This document shows positions 1 through 7,001 of a stretch of 37,473 nucleotides of DNA, in pieces. How positions within the stretch are numbered: position 1 is the stretch's first letter; every line of letters starts with the position of its first letter. The stretch lies in contig CALMBW010000013.1 in the NCBI GenBank assembly GCA_937863385.1, forward strand, positions 1-37,473, given 5' to 3'. The position numbers and the translations under genes are program-made. The notes below the pieces were generated by a model that was not told the origin of the DNA, ran no database searches, and saw only the letters and a list, made by a program, of their open reading frames with translations. This stretch comes from an uncultured Actinomycetes bacterium (lineage in GTDB: Bacteria; Actinomycetota; CADDZG01; WHSQ01).

Positions 1-1
1 C

Positions 2-124
2 TCCGGGTCAGACGAAGCTTCCGACGATGACGGTGACGACGAGCCGGGCTCCGGGTCAGACGAAGCTTCCGACGATGACGGTGACGACGAGCCGGGCTCC
101 GGGTCAGACGAAGCTTCCGACGAT
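2..124 (+). repeat. 48-bp tandem repeat, about 2.6 copies
   Basis: Bases 2-49 and 50-97 are identical, and 98-124 repeats the first 27 bases before diverging. The unit is 16 codons, so copy number can change without breaking the reading frame. The array probably extends beyond the left edge of the window. Confidence 0.9.
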
Positions 125-223
125 GTCGATGTCCACGAGCCGCCCGGGGTCGAGGACCCTGCTGATATCGACACCGACGTTGAAGACTCCGACAAGGACA
201 TCGACGACCCGGACGACGACTGA
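2..223 (+). CDS. C-terminal end of an acidic Asp/Ser/Gly-rich repeat protein (5' partial)
   Basis: Reading the plus strand from base 2 gives 73 codons and a TGA at 221-223, with the gene entering from the left edge. The product is extremely acidic. It consists of a 16-residue unit (SGSDEASDDDGDDEPG) present twice in full and once in part, followed by a unique acidic tail ending DIDDPDDD. The reading frame is supported by the repeat unit being 48 bp, a multiple of three, and by the consistent low-complexity acidic composition. No domain can be seen in the visible part. Such tails occur as linkers or cation-binding ends of secreted or surface proteins, but that is only a guess here. The other two frames of the same DNA also stay open for some distance because of the repeat, so the frame call is good but not certain. 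Confidence 0.7.
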   Translation, partial: SGSDEASDDDGDDEPGSGSDEASDDDGDDEPGSGSDEASDDVDVHEPPGVEDPADIDTDVEDSDKDIDDPDDD

Positions 224-254
224 ACCGGGCATCCAGCCCTCGGCCATCCGACCC

Positions 255-986
255 CTACAGCAGTGCCCTAAGGACAACAGCCGCCCCTCCTAGGACCGCC
301 AAGAGCAGCACCGCCGCGCGGAGGGCACCTGGATGGACGCGAGGAAGCAAGAACCCGCTGAGGGCCAGGCCGATCGCCTCTGCCGGAAGCAATACCAGCG
401 CCAGGCGCAGATGCTCCCAGGTGACCATCCCCGCGAACTGCAAGGCAGCCAGAGACAGCGATCCGCCGACCAGGAAAGCCAGAGCCAGAGTCGCTCGGAC
501 CTGCGCAGCCTCTCGGTCCCGGTAGGCCAGCGCCATCGCCGGGCCACCCACGGCCGCAACGGTTGCCATAAGACCCGAGACGCTACCGGCGATCACCATG
601 GTCACCGGCCGAGAGGTGGCACTAGCGCGTGGCGACCGATAGCTCAGCAGCCCGGCGATGACGATGGCCGAACCGGCCAAGACGGCGAGCATCCTGGCTC
701 CGGCGACGGTAAGGACCCAGAAAGCGGCCACCGTGCCCGCGGCCCGGCCCCCCATCATCTGCACGAAGCCGGGACGGTCCACGGCCGCGTGTTCCCTGAT
801 CAACATCCAGATCTCCATCGGGAAGCCGAGGAGCAGGAAAACCACGGGGAGTGCGCTCGGTTCAAGCAGCGCCACCACCGGCCCGGCGGTCAGCACGAGC
901 CCGAAGCCAACCACTCCCTGGATCAACGAACCCACCCCGACCGCGCACAGAGCCACCCCAAGCTCGATCGGACTCAGTGACAACAT
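255..986 (-). CDS. TauE/SafE family sulfite/organosulfonate-type permease
   Basis: This is a 243-residue hydrophobic protein with about eight predicted membrane segments. It has the two-fold pattern of the TauE/SafE (DUF81) family: an N-terminal GSLIQGVVGFG segment and a second half opening with SGLMATVAAVGGPAMAL. Family members are exporters or importers of sulfite, sulfoacetate and other small anions; the substrate here cannot be read from the sequence. The start is placed at the ATG at 986, because the frame further upstream encodes arginine-rich sequence and runs through the 1022-1071 palindromic repeat. No strong ribosome binding site or clear -10 box is visible before it. The upstream neighbour on the same strand ends 90 bases away at 1076. 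The shared repeat with the UDP-sulfoquinovose synthase gene suggests, by inference only, a role with sulfite. Confidence 0.82.
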   Translation of the reverse strand: MLSLSPIELGVALCAVGVGSLIQGVVGFGLVLTAGPVVALLEPSALPVVFLLLGFPMEIWMLIREHAAVDRPGFVQMMGGRAAGTVAAFWVLTVAGARMLAVLAGSAIVIAGLLSYRSPRASATSRPVTMVIAGSVSGLMATVAAVGGPAMALAYRDREAAQVRATLALAFLVGGSLSLAALQFAGMVTWEHLRLALVLLPAEAIGLALSGFLLPRVHPGALRAAVLLLAVLGGAAVVLRALL

Positions 987-1021
987 CACGGTCCGATCTT
1001 CGCATCCGTGACTGCCCCTGC

Positions 1022-1071
1022 TTCTGTTAACAGAACCGGCCAGCTGTTGGCGGTTTCTGTTAACAGAACGG
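1022..1071. repeat. Dispersed 50-bp near-palindromic element, copy 1
   Basis: The outer arms TTCTGTTAAC (1022-1031) and GTTAACAGAA (1059-1068) are inverted repeats, and in this copy each arm extends into its own 14-base palindrome TTCTGTTAACAGAA. The centre holds a shorter inverted repeat (CCAGCTGTTGG). Copy 2 lies at 28766-28815; 40 of 50 bases match with no gaps, the arms and the GTTGGCGG core being fully conserved. The element sits 35 bases upstream of the TauE/SafE start codon and 4 bases beyond the stop of the propeller gene. It may be an operator, or a REP-like repeat. Confidence 0.85.
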
Positions 1072-1075
1072 TGGG

Positions 1076-3160
1076 TTAGTCGAAGTACGGGTAGGGGGCG
1101 GCAACATCTTGGGCGGTTAGATCCAGCGGCTCGATGTTTCCGTCGAGGTCGACCAGCCACACGTCTTGGCCGTCTCCGACCAACCAAGCCGTGATGTCAG
1201 AGGGCACCAAGTCACCGTTGGAGTTCACGCCGTACTCTCCGAGGAAAGCCGTGAAGGCCGCTCCGTCAAAGTCTGCGAGGCCGGAAAGGTCTGCTAGCTC
1301 GCGGCTCTGATAGCCCATCTCGGGATATGGGTCCATCTCATAGAAGCCGAGGCCCTCCCTAGAGACAACACCTTCGACGGTTTCGCAGCAGGCAGCGACG
1401 AAGTTGAGCGTGGTTCCGGTCGACGGCGCCATCAAGCGGGTTCCCAGCCCTTCTGTGGGAACGATCTCCGAAAACACCATCCGTTTCACGATCTGGTCCT
1501 TGTCGAGGATCAGATCGGCAACGCGGATGGAGCGGCCCTCGTACTCGACCTCGATGAACATCGCTTCGCCGCTTTGATCCCACGACAGTTCCGTCACCCT
1601 CATGCCGGGGATCAAGACTTCCTGCGGGAACACGGGGAACGACTCCGCAACCGAACTGCCTATGCGACTGAATGCGATGTAAGGCTGCAACGCGATAGCG
1701 CCGTTGCTGGGCAGGGCCATACCTTCGTCGATGACGTACGCGATCTGACCGTTAGGCCCTATCGCAGGTTCGGCCCCCTCGATGAAGCAACATTCCTGCC
1801 CCGATCGAAGGTCGAGGGTGACGAGTTGTGGAGTGTCGCCGGCTTCGTCACGGCGTTCGAACACCACGTAACGCTCGTCGGCAGAAACAGCCGGCGAGCT
1901 CTCGATCTGGTCGGTGTCGGTCAGGCGCTCGGTGCCACTCTCGTACTCGGCCCACAAGTCGCCGTCGCTCTCGTAAACGAAGATGAGATCGTCCACAATC
2001 GCGTCTGGGGTTGGAGATGGATCGTCGGCGACAACCTCTTGATCTTCGGGGGCGATCTTCAGCACACCGCCATCGGTACCCGGTACCCACACCGATCCCT
2101 CGCCCGCCGATACGTCGGCACCGGCATCGTCGAGCACGAGAGATTCGCCGACCACTTGTCCGGTACGGCCATCCAACTCGTAGAGGACGGAACGATCGGC
2201 GCTCTGGTCTATCGCCAGCACCCACACGGCATCCTGGTCCACATCCACGGTCAGGTCCGCGTACTCGCCGCCGATGGTTTCGGACGAGACCTCTCCCGAG
2301 TCCAGCGCCACGCGGTGTATCTCTCCCTCGGAGCCGGTCGCGATCCATGCTGCACCGAAGCCCAGCGCGAGGTCTGAGTTCTGATCGCCTGTGGGCACGG
2401 AGAAAGTCTCGACGAGCGTCGAAGCCTCGGGGCCGGGGCTCGCTTGAACGGCCAGATCGAGACGCTGTAGCTCCCCGCTTGCAGGGTCGTAGCCCCAGAC
2501 CTCGCCCCCATCAGCCCCTACGTCGGTTGGTTGGAAACCCTCGTCGGATGCGGTGTCTTGAAGGCCACCCCGAAGTGTGAAGACGCTGCCTGATGACGGG
2601 TCGACGGCCCACAGGTCTTCATCGGACAAAGCGAGATCGAGGCGCACGTTGTCGCCATCGGTGAACCGATAGGGCTCGCTTTGAAGTGAGACAGGGTCGA
2701 TCTTGTAGACGCTGCCGCTGGTATCTGAGGCCCACACCGAACCGAGTCCCACAACCACCTCATCGGGGGTCCCTCCCCCTAGGGGAATGGTTGCAAGCAC
2801 CTCGTCGGTAGCCGTATCGATCTTCTGGATCGATCCACTTTGAGCGTCGGTCATCCACACGGCCCCCTCACCCACCGCGACCGCAACGGGCGCGCCACCC
2901 GCCGGGATCGACGCGATGACGCGGGGCCCGCTCGTGCTGAGATCGATACGGGAATCACTGCCAAGGTTCGCCTGGCTGACGAAGAGTCCGATCCCAACGA
3001 ACAACGCGGTCGCGAACACGGCCTCCCCCATCGCGTAGAACCTTCGACGCCGGCGGGCGGCAAGGTAGCGCTCTCGGGCCGCGGCCGGGTCGGTGGGGTG
3101 ATACTCACCTCCAACCTGCTGCAACGCGCTCTTCAGAAGTCTCTCGAGCTCGTCGGTCAC
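1076..3160 (-). CDS. Membrane-anchored beta-propeller protein coupled to an ECF sigma factor (putative anti-sigma/sensor)
   Basis: This 694-residue protein has a short basic cytoplasmic N-terminus (about residues 1-42, with a run of arginines), one membrane segment (about 45-62) and a large external part. Residues from about 80 contain YVTN/Vgb-type propeller repeats of the form AVGEGAVWMTD...IDTATDEVLATIPLGG. From about 390 there are TolB/PD40-like repeats (DLWAEYESG, SPAVSADERYVVFERRD). The GTG start at 3160 lies 4 bases after the sigma-factor stop and is preceded by AAAGGA, so the two are co-transcribed. By position and topology it resembles transmembrane anti-sigma factors whose N-terminus holds the sigma factor, but no zinc-binding anti-sigma motif (HxxxCxxC) is present. 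The anti-sigma role is therefore an inference. It could instead be the sensory or effector protein of the regulon. Confidence 0.75.
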   Translation of the reverse strand: MTDELERLLKSALQQVGGEYHPTDPAAARERYLAARRRRRFYAMGEAVFATALFVGIGLFVSQANLGSDSRIDLSTSGPRVIASIPAGGAPVAVAVGEGAVWMTDAQSGSIQKIDTATDEVLATIPLGGGTPDEVVVGLGSVWASDTSGSVYKIDPVSLQSEPYRFTDGDNVRLDLALSDEDLWAVDPSSGSVFTLRGGLQDTASDEGFQPTDVGADGGEVWGYDPASGELQRLDLAVQASPGPEASTLVETFSVPTGDQNSDLALGFGAAWIATGSEGEIHRVALDSGEVSSETIGGEYADLTVDVDQDAVWVLAIDQSADRSVLYELDGRTGQVVGESLVLDDAGADVSAGEGSVWVPGTDGGVLKIAPEDQEVVADDPSPTPDAIVDDLIFVYESDGDLWAEYESGTERLTDTDQIESSPAVSADERYVVFERRDEAGDTPQLVTLDLRSGQECCFIEGAEPAIGPNGQIAYVIDEGMALPSNGAIALQPYIAFSRIGSSVAESFPVFPQEVLIPGMRVTELSWDQSGEAMFIEVEYEGRSIRVADLILDKDQIVKRMVFSEIVPTEGLGTRLMAPSTGTTLNFVAACCETVEGVVSREGLGFYEMDPYPEMGYQSRELADLSGLADFDGAAFTAFLGEYGVNSNGDLVPSDITAWLVGDGQDVWLVDLDGNIEPLDLTAQDVAAPYPYFD

Positions 3161-3164
3161 TGCC

Positions 3165-3725
3165 TCATCCTTTCCAACTCTGCTGCAGGGCGATCTCGAG
3201 CTTCGCCCTGGCCTTGCTCAATTGCGATTTCACGGTCCCCACCGAGCAGTCGAGGGTCTGAGCGATCTCGGCTTCGGGCAGGTCATTGAAGTAGCGAAGC
3301 ACCACGCACGCTCGCTGCCGTTCGGGAAGGGTCTTCACTGCTTCCCACACGAGTCGCGACGTTTCGTGTCTTTCGGGTTCCCAATCGGGGGCCTTGGTCT
3401 CGTCACGGTGATGGATGACCCGGTTGACGCGGTTCTCGATCACCTTGCGACGGATCTTGCTGCGACATTGGTTGACCACGGCCCGACGCACGTACGCATC
3501 GATCCGCTCCATGTCACGGATACGGCCCCATCCCGAGAAGGTCTTGAGCATCGCTTCCATAACGATCTCCTCTGCCTGCCCGGCGTCGCCCAGGATCACG
3601 TAGGCCAACCTGCACATGGGCGCGTAGTGACGGTCGAACAGCGCTGCGAACTCAGCGTCTCGCTCGGCCTGCGAGCGGTCCAACAGGCGGACCCCCTCTG
3701 CCACCGGTAACTGGACTCCCGTCAT
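3165..3725 (-). CDS. ECF-type RNA polymerase sigma factor
   Basis: This 186-residue sigma-70 family protein has only regions 2 and 4. Region 2 spans about residues 25-95 (ALFDRHYAPMCRLAYVILGD, then AYVRRAVVNQCRSKIRR). Region 4 spans about 124-180 (LPERQRACVVLRYFNDLPEAEIA, then CSVGTVKSQLSKARAKL, the -35 recognition helix). This is the architecture of the extracytoplasmic-function group, probably the SigE-like actinobacterial subfamily. The ATG at 3725 is preceded by a good Shine-Dalgarno sequence, GGAGGA, five bases away. It heads a two-gene operon with the membrane propeller protein and is divergent from the acyl-CoA dehydrogenase at 3859. The 133-bp gap should hold both promoters. Confidence 0.93.
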   Translation of the reverse strand: MTGVQLPVAEGVRLLDRSQAERDAEFAALFDRHYAPMCRLAYVILGDAGQAEEIVMEAMLKTFSGWGRIRDMERIDAYVRRAVVNQCRSKIRRKVIENRVNRVIHHRDETKAPDWEPERHETSRLVWEAVKTLPERQRACVVLRYFNDLPEAEIAQTLDCSVGTVKSQLSKARAKLEIALQQSWKG

Positions 3726-3858
3726 CTAGATCCTCCGTTCGAGGTCAAGACGCACGAGAGAGGGATCGGGTTGCCCTTCCCCAGCCCAGGCTATGCCACG
3801 AACACGCTGGCGATGCTGCCCCCGATAAGGTTGAGCCCCCCGTCCCAAGGAGGATCTG

Positions 3859-5022
3859 GTGGATCTCAACATCCCGGCCGAGTACCAAGAGCTGCAACGC
3901 AACCTGACCGAGTTCGTAGACCGCGAGCTGCGGCCCCTGGAGGAATCCGAGCTGGACAGGAACCGAGACGACGTACCGGTCGAGCTGAGGGACCGCATCC
4001 GGCGCCGGTCGGCCGAGCTAGGTTTCTACGCTGCCGACTTCCCCGAGGATCTCGGCGGGTCGGGACTGCCCCAACTTGGGATGGTGTTGCTTCGAGAGGC
4101 CGCTGCCCGCACGGGTTGCCGGCTTGCCGCTTTCACCACCTACGGGCCCGAGGGTCCGACCGGGCTGCTTCTCAACGGAACCGACGAGCAGAAGAAGACC
4201 TACCTGATGCCGTTGATCTCGGCCGAGAAGTCCATGTGCTTCTGTCTTACCGAGCCCGATGCCGGCTCCGACGCACAGTCGATCCGCACCACCGCGACCC
4301 AAGACGGTGACGAATGGGTGATCAACGGCACCAAGCACTTCATCACCAACGGCAAGCACGCAGATTTCGCTCTCGTATTCGCCGCGAACGATCGCGAGAA
4401 GAAGGCTCAGGGCGGCATCACCGCGTTCATCATCGAGAAGGGAACTCCCGGCTTCAGCGTTGGTAAACCTCAGGTCGGGATGGTCGAAGGTGAAGGCCAG
4501 TTCGAACTGATCTTCGACAACGTGCGTGTTTCCGAAGAACAGATCCTCGGCGGACCCACCCAGGTCGGCATGGGCTTCTACGCCGCGATGCAGTTCCTTG
4601 CGATGGGCCGGTTGTCGATCGCATCCATGTGCAACGGCATCGCGGACTACTGCTTGTCCCTCGGCATCGACTACGCGCGCGAGCGCGTCGCTTTCGACCG
4701 GCCTATCGGCAAGAACCAGTACGTGCAAGGTCACATCGTCGAGAGCCACATCGAGCTCAAAGCGTCCAAGCTGATGACCTACGAGTGTGCGTGGAAGTAC
4801 GACCAGGGCGACCCGGTCATCCAAGAGTCGTCCATCGTCAAGTACTACTCGTCCGAGATGGTCAACCGAGTCGTGGATCGCATGATCCAGGTGCACGGGG
4901 GCATGGGCTGGATGCGCGAGCTCCCTCTCGAGCGCATCTACCGGCTGGTACGGATCTTCACCCTCGTCGAAGGCACGTCAGAGATACAGAAATACATAAT
5001 CGCCAAGACCCTAGGCCTCTAA
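3859..5022 (+). CDS. Acyl-CoA dehydrogenase
   Basis: A flavoprotein of 387 residues, the usual length for this family, which oxidises acyl-CoA to enoyl-CoA and passes electrons to ETF. The FAD/substrate motif CLTEPDAGSDAQS lies near residues 129-141. The C-terminal signature is GGMGWMRELPLERIYR followed by VEGTSEIQ, whose first glutamate occupies the position of the catalytic base in medium-chain enzymes. The GTG at 3859 is chosen because AAGGAGG sits five bases upstream and the N-terminal helix begins directly after. A TAAGGT box at 3826-3831 could be the -10 of a promoter giving a short leader. Substrate chain length cannot be judged. No other beta-oxidation gene is adjacent, though a short-chain dehydrogenase lies at 16611. 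Confidence 0.93.
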   Translation: MDLNIPAEYQELQRNLTEFVDRELRPLEESELDRNRDDVPVELRDRIRRRSAELGFYAADFPEDLGGSGLPQLGMVLLREAAARTGCRLAAFTTYGPEGPTGLLLNGTDEQKKTYLMPLISAEKSMCFCLTEPDAGSDAQSIRTTATQDGDEWVINGTKHFITNGKHADFALVFAANDREKKAQGGITAFIIEKGTPGFSVGKPQVGMVEGEGQFELIFDNVRVSEEQILGGPTQVGMGFYAAMQFLAMGRLSIASMCNGIADYCLSLGIDYARERVAFDRPIGKNQYVQGHIVESHIELKASKLMTYECAWKYDQGDPVIQESSIVKYYSSEMVNRVVDRMIQVHGGMGWMRELPLERIYRLVRIFTLVEGTSEIQKYIIAKTLGL

Positions 5023-5466
5023 CCCGGTGCCCGGAGGCGGGCAGAGGCACGATCCGGCGTCTAGCCCGCCACCTTGGGCGGCAGATAGCAATCGCCCCAG
5101 ATGGCAGCGTGATCACCCGGGCCCTCTCCTGCCAGGGCGTCGTTCACCGTGAGACGGCAGAGAGGACGGTGGTGTGGTGATCGATGCCACCACGGCCTTT
5201 CCCGATTGGGGTGGCGAGCGGGGCAACCTTCGTGATGAGGCATCTCATTTCCTGGGGCAAAGAGACCTCGATCTACGCCGGGCCGAGAAGCAAGAACAGC
5301 AACGGGAGCAAGAACTAGAGCAGAGCGAGAGCGAGGGCCGGGACCCTCCCGACGGCCAAGTGGAATAGCGTCAAGGATCCGGCACCTACCAAGAAGGCGG
5401 CGGGCTACCAGCGAGGCACGAGGGGTACATGCCGGGGATCGGTGGGTTCGATCGCCGACCTCAGTG
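5023..5466. other. 444-bp region without an intact gene; possible decayed membrane-protein gene
   Basis: No frame on either strand looks like a complete protein. On the minus strand, roughly 5415 down to 5275, one frame encodes a strongly hydrophobic stretch (AAFLVGAGSLTLFHLAVG, VPALALALL), a stop, then FLLPLLFLLLGPA and another stop. A different minus frame ends at 5061 with a protein-like tail (DALAGEGPGDHAAIWGD). This could be a relic of a small exported or membrane protein, or chance in GC-rich DNA. No tRNA, terminator or repeat was recognised. Confidence 0.35.
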
Positions 5467-5898
5467 CTATCCGGCCGGGGGTTCCTCGAAGCGTACCCCT
5501 GGGAAACGGGAGAGGTCCCGGTCAAATGACACCACCGTGGCCCCGTGCTCCACGGCGAGGGCCGCTAGATGAGCGTCATTCACGAGGTTGGCCGCGGAAC
5601 CGAAAGGAGCGAGCAATCCAGCGAGCACCTCTAGGTGGCGAGACGTGGGGTGCACCACGGTGGCCAGGGGGGCACCAAGCCACCCTTGGACCACCTCGAG
5701 CGCTTGATCCGTGTTCAGAGGGCGATCGAAAAGGTCCCGGCGCGTACTCAGTCTTAGAAATGCCAGCAGAACGATCCACGCGAACCCGATCGATTCCGCT
5801 TCCCCGAGCGAGGCGTCCAGCCATCTTCGGGCACTTTCGTGCCGAGCCGAATCGCGATTGACCGCATACAGGAGAACGTTGGCATCAACGATCTTCAC
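5467..5898 (-). CDS. vapC: VapC-type PIN-domain ribonuclease toxin
   Basis: This 143-residue PIN-domain protein belongs to the type found in many mycobacterial VapC toxins, which cleave specific RNAs when released from their antitoxin. Acidic metal-binding residues are visible: Asp5 in IVDANVLLYAVN, Asp108 in LVNDAHLAALA, and Asp126 and Asp128 in VVSFDRDLSRFPGVRF. The segment WIVLLAFLRLST at about 41-52 has no glutamate where many VapCs carry one; other members of this subfamily also lack it. The start is taken as the GTG at 5898, 25 bases after the antitoxin stop, with GGACGG upstream. The same frame stays open further upstream but would run into the antitoxin gene. Confidence 0.9.
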   Translation of the reverse strand: MKIVDANVLLYAVNRDSARHESARRWLDASLGEAESIGFAWIVLLAFLRLSTRRDLFDRPLNTDQALEVVQGWLGAPLATVVHPTSRHLEVLAGLLAPFGSAANLVNDAHLAALAVEHGATVVSFDRDLSRFPGVRFEEPPAG

Positions 5899-5923
5899 GA
5901 CCGTCCGTCCGAGTGGAACCCGG

Positions 5924-6181
5924 TCACTTCCGCATCGCCAGTTTGCGGGCCGCCTCTTGGTCCTCAAGCTCGCCGGACTCACGCAGAGCCTTGTCGATCA
6001 GTCCGCTGTGGCCGGGACCCATGTGAAAGGTTGGTGTCTGGAACGGCCGCCTCTCACCGTCGGGGACCAGCCCGGTCCGGATCGCATGGTTGACGGCCTG
6101 CTTGAAGGTCATGGCACGATCCGCCATCAGCTTCCTGACCAGCGCTTCCACGTCGGGCTCTAGAGTGACGGTCGTCCTCAC
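5924..6181 (-). CDS. vapB: VapB-type ribbon-helix-helix antitoxin
   Basis: An 85-residue protein. Its N-terminus (MRTTVTLEPDVEALVRKLM) is a ribbon-helix-helix DNA-binding fold: a beta strand, then helices with FKQAVNHAIRTGL. The C-terminal half (about 40-85) is the flexible, charged part expected to wrap the toxin. It starts with GTG at 6181. A TATGAT box ends six bases before this codon, so the message is probably leaderless. The toxin follows directly on the same strand. Autorepression is likely, because inverted and direct repeats of GATGC/GCATC cover the promoter. Confidence 0.88.
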   Translation of the reverse strand: MRTTVTLEPDVEALVRKLMADRAMTFKQAVNHAIRTGLVPDGERRPFQTPTFHMGPGHSGLIDKALRESGELEDQEAARKLAMRK

Positions 6182-6224
6182 AGATGCATCATAGCATCAC
6201 ATCATCTGATGCTTCTGCATCATC
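6182..6224 (-). promoter_or_regulatory. vapBC leaderless promoter and repeated operator
   Basis: A -10-like TATGAT (minus strand, 6188-6193) ends six bases before the GTG start. The inverted repeat AGCATCA-N7-TGATGCT spans 6193-6213. A palindrome GATGCATC (6183-6190) and another GCATCATC (6217-6224) flank it. Four GATGC/GCATC units over and beside the -10 box are what a ribbon-helix-helix repressor such as VapB would bind. Binding itself is inferred. Confidence 0.7.
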
Positions 6225-6228
6225 CAGG

Positions 6229-6519
6229 TCAGAAGCCTGGTTTCTTGGTGGAGAGTTGTTGGAAGAAGCGGCCGAGTTGAGCGAGGTTGATCGACCAGCC
6301 CACGCCGAAGACCGTGGGTACGAACAGACGGGGGTCACTGGGGTTCCACAAGGCATCCCGGAGCCGCTCGAAGGTTGGCGGCCTGAAGTCGTAGGGAACA
6401 ACTCCACCAACCGTGCCGTGGCCGGTTCTCTCGGCGGGGTCCTTGCTCATCTCTTGGTAGACCGCGGCCCCTAAGAGCCCGAACGAGATGAGTCTGACGA
6501 GTCTGCGCAGCTTGCTCAA
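6229..6519 (-). CDS. Small DUF5808-like protein
   Basis: This 96-residue protein has a basic N-terminus, a short hydrophobic segment (about 9-20, LISFGLLGAAVYQ) and a C-terminal part with DPRLFVPTVFGVGWSINLAQLG. That part matches the pattern I associate with DUF5808, an uncharacterised domain. The start is placed at a TTG at 6519, because GAAGGGA lies eight bases upstream. The longer reading from 6594 would overlap the lipoprotein gene and has no binding site. It follows the lipoprotein by 25 bases on the same strand and is probably co-transcribed. Function is unknown. Confidence 0.65.
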   Translation of the reverse strand: MSKLRRLVRLISFGLLGAAVYQEMSKDPAERTGHGTVGGVVPYDFRPPTFERLRDALWNPSDPRLFVPTVFGVGWSINLAQLGRFFQQLSTKKPGF

Positions 6520-6544
6520 AGAAGCGATCCCTTCGTGATCCGTT

Positions 6545-6937
6545 TCACTCGCTGAGTGTGCCGCCGAGGCTATCGGCAGCCTCTCTGGCCACATCTATGT
6601 CAGAAAAGGTAACGCCCCAGTTCGGACCCGTGACAACGCGGCCCCCGAGTAGAGAACGGAAAGCTCCTGCCCACCTGAGCCTCTGTTGCTCGTCTCCGAA
6701 CAGAGCGAACTGCGTGTGACCGGCACCCTCTAGCGTGCAAGAAACCGACTGAATGTAAAGGGGGTCGCTTCCGGAATCGGCTTCGACCGGCTCGTCATCG
6801 CAAGATTTCTCGGTTGCTCGCTCCACCTCTGCAACCAGAACATCGATGTTGGAGTAGCGCTTGGCGTCGGGCGAGCATGAGACCCCCACCAGCAAGGTTG
6901 CCAGCAGAGCGAGGATCGAACGAGGTCGTGGAACCAT
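6545..6937 (-). CDS. Predicted lipoprotein, function unknown
   Basis: This 130-residue protein begins with a signal peptide (MVPRPRSILALLATLLVGVSC) whose end, LVGVSC, is a lipobox. Cys21 would therefore be lipidated and the mature protein held on the outer face of the membrane. The mature part has two further cysteines (SCDDEP and SVSCTLEG) that could form a disulfide. No known domain was recognised. The ATG at 6937 is chosen because it begins the signal peptide and a TATACC box ends six bases upstream; the frame upstream is unlike protein. It is divergent from the UPF0173 hydrolase. Confidence 0.75.
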   Translation of the reverse strand: MVPRPRSILALLATLLVGVSCSPDAKRYSNIDVLVAEVERATEKSCDDEPVEADSGSDPLYIQSVSCTLEGAGHTQFALFGDEQQRLRWAGAFRSLLGGRVVTGPNWGVTFSDIDVAREAADSLGGTLSE

Positions 6938-6949
6938 CAACCTGGTATA
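6938..6949 (-). promoter_or_regulatory. Leaderless -10 box for the lipoprotein gene
   Basis: TATACC on the minus strand at 6944-6949 ends six bases before the ATG at 6937. Spacing matches the other leaderless-type boxes in this window. Confidence 0.5.
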
Positions 6950-7001
6950 TCCGAGAAGTACCCACGAAGAGGGACGCTCGGATATCGAGGAGGACGCAGA
7001 G

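Noticed and set aside
1574-2377. Plus-strand open frame of 267 codons
   Set aside because: Opposite the propeller protein; no domain, no ribosome binding site, and its ends bear no relation to neighbouring genes.
4018-4896. Long minus-strand open frame (292 codons)
   Set aside because: It lies wholly opposite the acyl-CoA dehydrogenase, and its His/Asp/Val-rich composition is typical of a GC-rich antisense shadow.
5440-5470. A GGGTTCGATC string resembling a tRNA T-loop
   Set aside because: The flanking bases do not form a T stem, and no acceptor or anticodon stem could be found.
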